Shown here one piece after another: positions 9,218-12,942 of a stretch of 12,942 nucleotides of DNA; within the stretch, counting starts at the first letter, position 1, and every line of letters begins with the position of its first letter. Origin of the DNA: Candidatus Competibacteraceae bacterium (lineage in GTDB: Bacteria; Pseudomonadota; Gammaproteobacteria; Competibacterales; Competibacteraceae); assembly GCA_003527885.1 (NCBI GenBank), contig DPWB01000358.1, forward strand, positions 1-12,942, written 5' to 3'. The position numbers and the translations under genes were made by a program. Below the pieces are notes generated by a model that did not search any database, was not told where the DNA came from, and was given only the letters and a program-made list of their open reading frames with translations.

Positions 9218-11284
9218 TCAAGCCGGCAGCCGGAAATCGGCGACCGCTTGGCGCAACTCCCGCGCCAATTGATTGAGCTTGCCGATGGCGGATGCGGTGG
9301 ACACACTGCTTTCGGCGGTCTGCCCGGTGATTTCGTTGATGGAAATCATGGCGGTCGACACGCGCGAGGCCATCTCCGAGACCTGCCCGGCGGATTTGGA
9401 GATTTCGTCGATCAGCTCGGCCAAGTTGGCGGAGACTTTTTCGATTTCCTCCAGCGCCTCGCCGGCCTTCTCGGCCAAACCGGCCCCGCCGACCACCTCG
9501 GCGGTGCTTTTCTCCATGGAAATGACCGCTTCGTTGGTGTCGGCCTGAATGGTCTTGACCAGGGTCTCGATGCGTTTGGTGGCGTTGCTGGAGCGTTCGG
9601 CCAAGCGCTGCACTTCGTCGGCGACCACCGCGAAGCCCCGGCCGGCGTCGCCCGCCGCCGACGCTTGGATCGCGGCGTTCAGCGCCAGGATGTTGGTCTG
9701 GTCGGCGATGTCGTTGATCAGCGCCACGATGTCGCCGATCTCCTGCGAAGACTCGCCCAAGCGCTTGATGCGCTTGGAGGTGTCCTGAATGTGCTCGCGG
9801 ATGGCGTTCATGCCGTTGATGGTCCGGCGCACCCGGTCGCCGCCTTCGTGCGCGATGCCCACCGACTTTTCGGCCACTTCGGCGGACGAGGCGGTCTTGG
9901 AGGACACATCGTCCATGGAATGCGCCATCTGGGTCACGGTGGCGCTGGCGTTTTCGATCTGGCGGGCCTGGATCTCGCTGGATTTGGCCAGCCGGTCGGC
10001 GATAGCGCTGGTTTCCTGCACCGCGCCGGCGACCAACCCCGAGGTGTTGTTGATGGTGGACACCAGATCGCGCAGCGCTTCGATGGCGTAGTTGACGGAA
10101 TCGGCGATGGCCCCGGTGATGTCTTCGGTCACGCTGGCCTGCACGGTCAGATCGCCTTCGGCCAGGTTGCCGAGCTCGTCGAGCAGGCGCAGGATCGCAT
10201 CCTGGTTGCGGCGGTTCTGCTCCTCGGTTTCCTGCTTGCGCTGCTCGCTTTCCTGGAGCCGCTGGCGGCTTTCGCGATTTTGCAGGTACACCAGCGCCAG
10301 CAGCAGAATCAGGGCGAGCACCCCCAACAAATAGGCGATCTGATAATTGAGCGGTATCCCGAACAACTGGAAGCCGCGGCTGCTGGTGGAATAGGCATCG
10401 AACAGCTTGGTGGTCGCCTCCAGCAACCCGTCGCCCTTCTCGGAGATATTTTGCGCGGCGCTCTGGGCCTTGATCAGTTCCGGGGCATACTCGACGATGC
10501 GCGCGGTTTCGGTTTCCAGCGACTTGAAGCGGTCGGCGAGATCGGCGATCTTGCCCGTGCTTTCGGGCAGGCTGACCCGATCGACGCCCAGCCGGCTATC
10601 GCCGTCGCGCAGCCCCCGCAGAATCCGCCCGAACAAATTCACGTTGCGGCCGAAGCGGTCGGCGGCGGCGGCGACGCCCGCGCCGCCTTCGCTCAACATC
10701 CGCTTGAGATCGCTCTCGATCCGCTGCCCCAGCAACAGCTGGTTGGTGGCCAAATAAACCTGCCGCGAATCGAGGCGGTTGTTGGACATGTTCTTGGCGA
10801 TTTCGTCGGACAGCGTGACAATCTGGGTCAGCGAACTCTCCAGCAGCGGCACGAAATTGCTGACCGCCATGACCGACTCGCGTCCGGCCAGCAGCGTATC
10901 GAGGTCGGCTTTGACCGGCTTCCAGCGGTTGTCCAGTTCGGCCAGTTGCGACCGGACCACCTCCGGCGCGGGCGACACCCCCAGCGCGGCGTTGCCGTTC
11001 TTCTGATCGTTCAAGGCTTGCTCGAACCGGTCGCGCCCTTCTTTGAGCCTCGCAAACGCCGCCTCCTTGCCGCGCGCGGACTCCAGCGAGTCCGTCACCA
11101 GCGAACGCGACAGAAACCGTTGCTCGCCGACGAGCCTGAAATAAACCTCGTTCTGCCGGTCCTGGCGCTCCAGGAGAGTAAAGATAACCCCCATCAGCAC
11201 GATGAAAAACACCAGCGCCCCCAACAGCGCCAGATAGGTGAAAGATAATCCTTTCAACGCCGAACGATCTTGCAACTCTCGCAT
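9218..11284 (-). CDS. pilJ: Type IV pilus methyl-accepting chemoreceptor PilJ
   Basis: This 688-residue inner-membrane receptor is expected to signal to ChpA through PilI/ChpC. A short cytoplasmic N-terminus is followed by TM1 (about 15-38, [19 protein letters not shown]), a periplasmic domain (about 39-313), TM2 (about 314-334), a HAMP-like region (about 335-415) and a long helical MA signalling domain. The hairpin tip is at about 525-556, with [20 protein letters not shown] and then [11 protein letters not shown]. The periplasmic part appears to hold two copies of the PilJ N-terminal motif: [18 protein letters not shown] near 45-62 with a partner [14 protein letters not shown], and [18 protein letters not shown] near 174-191 with [14 protein letters not shown]. 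Length matches the Pseudomonas protein (about 680). The C-terminus ends ADFRLPA and has no NWETF-like methyltransferase tether. Start is ATG 11284, with only a weak GAG-containing ribosome site. Gene order after pilI supports the name. Confidence 0.95.
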   Translation of the reverse strand: MRELQDRSALKGLSFTYLALLGALVFFIVLMGVIFTLLERQDRQNEVYFRLVGEQRFLSRSLVTDSLESARGKEAAFARLKEGRDRFEQALNDQKNGNAALGVSPAPEVVRSQLAELDNRWKPVKADLDTLLAGRESVMAVSNFVPLLESSLTQIVTLSDEIAKNMSNNRLDSRQVYLATNQLLLGQRIESDLKRMLSEGGAGVAAAADRFGRNVNLFGRILRGLRDGDSRLGVDRVSLPESTGKIADLADRFKSLETETARIVEYAPELIKAQSAAQNISEKGDGLLEATTKLFDAYSTSSRGFQLFGIPLNYQIAYLLGVLALILLLALVYLQNRESRQRLQESEQRKQETEEQNRRNQDAILRLLDELGNLAEGDLTVQASVTEDITGAIADSVNYAIEALRDLVSTINNTSGLVAGAVQETSAIADRLAKSSEIQARQIENASATVTQMAHSMDDVSSKTASSAEVAEKSVGIAHEGGDRVRRTINGMNAIREHIQDTSKRIKRLGESSQEIGDIVALINDIADQTNILALNAAIQASAAGDAGRGFAVVADEVQRLAERSSNATKRIETLVKTIQADTNEAVISMEKSTAEVVGGAGLAEKAGEALEEIEKVSANLAELIDEISKSAGQVSEMASRVSTAMISINEITGQTAESSVSTASAIGKLNQLARELRQAVADFRLPA

Positions 11285-11359
11285 TTCTGTTTCTCGTTAC
11301 GCTTGACCCTGATAACCGCCCCGCCCGCTGGCCGTCCGGCGGAGAAATTCCGAAAAATC

Positions 11360-11929
11360 CTAACCGGCCGCATTCAAAAAATCGGCTCCCGCCAACAATT
11401 TTCGGGTATTGAAAACCATCCAACAGCAGCTGTCGCTCCAAAACGCTTCGGTGATATAAGGCCGCAGGCTTTCTTCCACGGCATCTAGCGTCGGCAGGCG
11501 ATGCTGGGTTCCAAAATGGCGCATCCCGATGATCTCGTCCACCAGCAGGCCGTAATCCCATTCCCCGGAGCGGACGATGACCAGCTGGCTGCCCGGCAAT
11601 TGCATCGTGGACCGGCCGGCCACAAAATCCCGCAAGTCGGACACCGAGATGACCTTGCCGCGCAAATTGGCAATGCCCAGCAACCAGCGTTTCACGCCCG
11701 GCACCCGGGTGATGCTGCGCGGGATCGGGATGATTTCGGCGACGTCATCCATGGAGAATAGCAGGTTCCAGGAACCGAGGCGCGCGGCGAGCTGCCCTCT
11801 GATCTCAGACAGCTGCGCGCCCGCTGCCGCCGGCGCGCGTTCGCGGATGCGCTGGTCCAGTTGCAACAAAATATCGAAAGGGTGCGGCGGAGGTGACGCC
11901 GTGGAGGGAGTTATGACCGCTTCTGCCAC
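11360..11929 (-). CDS. pilI: CheW-like adaptor PilI
   Basis: This is a CheW-domain coupling protein of about 189 residues, expected to connect PilJ with ChpA in the cytoplasm. Visible CheW features are LLFSMDDVAEIIPIP, then the core VPGVKRWLLGIANLRGKVIS with its conserved GxxNLRG turn, the strand SQLVIVRSGEWDYGLLVDEI and the following GMRHF. The tail ESLRPYITEAFWSDSCCWMV resembles the PilI ending with its aromatic patch. The open frame extends upstream to a TTG at 11968. I prefer GTG at 11929-11927, because GAGGA lies 7 nt upstream and the result is closer to the usual PilI length (about 180). The N-terminal 25 residues are a Ser/Pro/Ala-rich stretch of little information. It is the first gene of the minus-strand cluster, 75 nt ahead of pilJ and divergent from gshB. 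The start is the main uncertainty. Confidence 0.9.
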   Translation of the reverse strand: MAEAVITPSTASPPPHPFDILLQLDQRIRERAPAAAGAQLSEIRGQLAARLGSWNLLFSMDDVAEIIPIPRSITRVPGVKRWLLGIANLRGKVISVSDLRDFVAGRSTMQLPGSQLVIVRSGEWDYGLLVDEIIGMRHFGTQHRLPTLDAVEESLRPYITEAFWSDSCCWMVFNTRKLLAGADFLNAAG

Positions 11930-11936
11930 ATCACTG

Positions 11937-11941
11937 TCCTC
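11937..11941 (-). promoter_or_regulatory. Ribosome binding site supporting the GTG start of pilI
   Basis: The minus strand reads GAGGA with 7 nt before GTG 11929-11927. The more upstream TTG at 11968 has only a G-rich stretch (GGCCGGG) before it. The site favours the shorter PilI. Confidence 0.55.
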
Positions 11942-12028
11942 GCTGAAAGTCGGACGACCGTCGCGCAACCCGGCCGAAAATCGCTGTTATTCTTGGAGTC
12001 TGAGGTTGGAACAGAGCCGCGCTGGCGG

Positions 12029-12049
12029 CCTAATGCTCTTTTTATTAGG
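12029..12049. repeat. Inverted repeat CCTAAT-N9-ATTAGG in the intergenic region
   Basis: CCTAAT (12029-12034) and ATTAGG (12044-12049) are perfectly complementary around a 9-nt T-rich loop, and a second small dyad TTAG-CATA-CTAA follows at 12056-12067. It could be an operator or simply AT-rich promoter DNA. It is not a convincing terminator because the stem is AT-rich and short. Confidence 0.4.
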
Positions 12050-12069
12050 ATGTTTTTAGCATACTAATA

Positions 12070-12085
12070 GCCATGATGCCATGAC
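12070..12085. repeat. Tandem 8-bp direct repeat GCCATGAT / GCCATGAC
   Basis: Two adjacent 8-bp units differ only in the last base. They lie between the AT-rich promoter-like stretch and the first ACGG/CCGT dyad. They may be a chance duplication or half-sites of a binding site. Confidence 0.35.
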
Positions 12086-12148
12086 GGAAACCGTAACGAC
12101 CTTTCTACATCTTAAGTCACTCGGCCAAAGATGCAAACGGTATGCCGT
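12084..12148. repeat. Two ACGG...CCGT dyads upstream of gshB
   Basis: ACGG-AAA-CCGT lies at 12084-12094 and ACGG-TATG-CCGT at 12137-12148. Each is a perfect 4-bp palindrome arm pair with a 3- or 4-nt spacer, and their centres are about 53 bp apart. A regulator binding site is possible but unproven. Confidence 0.35.
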
Positions 12149-12155
12149 CACGGTC

Positions 12156-12169
12156 AGGCCCGGCGGCCT
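12156..12169 (+). repeat. GC hairpin AGGCC-CGGC-GGCCT in the gshB leader
   Basis: Five perfect pairs close a 4-nt loop, 35 nt before the gshB start. Only TT follows, so it does not look like an intrinsic terminator. If transcribed, it would form a small 5' leader stem. Confidence 0.35.
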
Positions 12170-12189
12170 TCGCACGATCACCCACCCTT

Positions 12190-12194
12190 GAGGA
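12190..12194 (+). promoter_or_regulatory. Ribosome binding site for gshB
   Basis: GAGGA lies ten nt before ATG 12205, slightly longer spacing than ideal but plausible. No other in-frame start is nearer. Confidence 0.55.
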
Positions 12195-12204
12195 CTCGCT
12201 TGCC

Positions 12205-12942
12205 ATGACCATCAAGCTCGGTGTGGTGATGGATCCCATCGCGGCCATCACCATCAAAAAAGACACCACTTTCGCCATGCTGCTGGCCGCCCAAGCGCGC
12301 GGGTGGCAACTGCATTACTTCGAGCAGGCCGACCTGTACGCGCGCGGCAACGAAGCCTTCGGCCGAGCGCGGCGGCTCGGCGTCACGGACGACCAGCGAG
12401 GGTGGTTCGCGTTCCGCAGCGAGCGAGAACTGCCGCTGGCGGAACTGGACGTGGTGCTGATGCGCAAGGACCCGCCGTTCGACATGGAGTACATCTATAC
12501 CACGTACCTGTTGGAACTGGCCGAGGCCGCCGGCGCGCGGGTGGTCAACAAGCCCAGCAGCCTGCGCGACGCCAACGAGAAAATCTTTGCCTTGCACTTC
12601 CCGGAATGCTGCCCGCCGACCCTGGTGGCCCGTGAAGCGGCCCGGCTGAAAGCGTTCCTGGGCGAGCATGAGGACATCGTGGTGAAACCGCTGGACGGCA
12701 TGGGCGGCGCGTCGGTGTTCAGGCTGCGCCGGAACGATCCTAACCTGAACGTGATCCTGGAAACCCTCACCGCGCACGACCGGCGTTCGGCCATGGCGCA
12801 GCGCTACATTCCAGAAGTGACGGCCGGCGACAAGCGCATCCTGCTGATCGACGGCGAACCGGTCCCTTACGCGCTGGCCCGCATTCCCCAAGCCGGCGAG
12901 ACGCGCGCCAATCTGGCGGCGGGCGGGCGCGGCGAAGGCGTG
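12205..12942 (+). CDS. gshB: Glutathione synthetase (3' end beyond window)
   Basis: This gene encodes the ATP-grasp enzyme that joins gamma-glutamylcysteine and glycine, with ATP hydrolysis, to make glutathione in the cytoplasm. The first 246 residues are present; the family is about 315 long, so roughly 70 C-terminal residues are lost at the right edge. Matches to Escherichia coli GshB are plain along the length: KLGVVMDPI at 4-12 and the KKDTTFAMLL stretch, VVLMRKDPPFDMEYIYTTYL near 84-103, VVNKPSSLRDANEK near 116-129, the ATP-grasp stretch IVVKPLDGMGGASVF near 161-175, DGEPVPYALARIPQ near 217-230, and TRANLAAGGRGE near 234-245 at the edge. Start is ATG 12205 with GAGGA ten nt upstream. Divergent placement next to a pil-chp cluster is familiar from Pseudomonas, where pilG normally follows. 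Confidence 0.97.
   Translation, partial: MTIKLGVVMDPIAAITIKKDTTFAMLLAAQARGWQLHYFEQADLYARGNEAFGRARRLGVTDDQRGWFAFRSERELPLAELDVVLMRKDPPFDMEYIYTTYLLELAEAAGARVVNKPSSLRDANEKIFALHFPECCPPTLVAREAARLKAFLGEHEDIVVKPLDGMGGASVFRLRRNDPNLNVILETLTAHDRRSAMAQRYIPEVTAGDKRILLIDGEPVPYALARIPQAGETRANLAAGGRGEGV

Larger units (their letters stand above)
11930..12204. promoter_or_regulatory. Divergent intergenic region between pilI and gshB, likely holding both promoters
   Basis: This is the longest gap in the window (about 275 bp) and the only markedly AT-rich stretch (about 12031-12070). It must carry the transcription starts for gshB rightward and probably for the pilI-pilJ-chpA-chpC run leftward. On the minus strand, TATGCT at 12063-12058 is a possible -10 for pilI, but I see no convincing -35 at 16-18 nt; on the plus strand the region has only weak hexamers. 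It contains several small dyads and a direct repeat, listed separately. No open frame here looks like a gene, and no tRNA or known riboswitch is recognisable. Confidence 0.5.

Noticed and set aside
9212..11248. Long plus-strand open frame antisense to pilJ
   Set aside because: It mirrors the helical signalling domain of PilJ and has low-complexity Gly/Asp/His content. PilJ itself has two membrane spans and a full hairpin tip.
12156..12170. GC hairpin before gshB as an intrinsic terminator
   Set aside because: No T-tract follows, and it is upstream of a gene start rather than after a stop.
11969..12204. A hidden pilG/pilH remnant, tRNA or CRISPR in the intergenic gap
   Set aside because: I saw no receiver motifs in any frame, no cloverleaf-like pattern, and only short, non-periodic repeats.

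Overview
This GC-rich window with strong G/C third-position bias most likely comes from the chromosome of a gammaproteobacterium. The evidence is the close match of the right-hand gene to gamma/betaproteobacterial glutathione synthetase and its divergence from a Chp/Pil-Chp type chemosensory cluster, an arrangement known from Pseudomonas. I cannot name a genus from the sequence alone.

Layout from right to left. gshB (plus strand, 3' end beyond the window) is divided by about 275 bp of partly AT-rich, dyad-containing intergenic DNA from a minus-strand run of five genes. These are pilI (CheW-like adaptor), pilJ (membrane chemoreceptor), chpA/pilL (giant hybrid CheA kinase), a small CheW-like gene resembling chpC, and smc (chromosome condensation ATPase). 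The smc gene runs off the left edge with only its last few residues missing. All five minus-strand genes have short gaps (103, 75, 48 and 31 nt), so they may be co-transcribed. Nearly all the window is coding, and the remaining long open frames on either strand are high-GC shadows.

How the genes work together. PilJ should sense a periplasmic or pilus-linked signal and, through the PilI and ChpC adaptors, control autophosphorylation of ChpA. ChpA would pass phosphate through its own Hpt histidines to its C-terminal receiver and to separate PilG/PilH-type response regulators that steer type IV pilus extension and retraction. The stand-alone pilG and pilH regulators that often head this cluster are not in this window, nor are the receptor methyltransferase (pilK/cheR) and methylesterase (chpB/cheB). 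smc is functionally unrelated and appears to be joined to the end of the cluster.

Most notable are the compact ChpA, whose four Hpt domains form two recently duplicated pairs; the cluster without pilG/pilH or methylation enzymes; the chpC-smc junction; and paired dyads between pilI and gshB. I did not find a clearly new kind of system. This is a variant of a known pathway.
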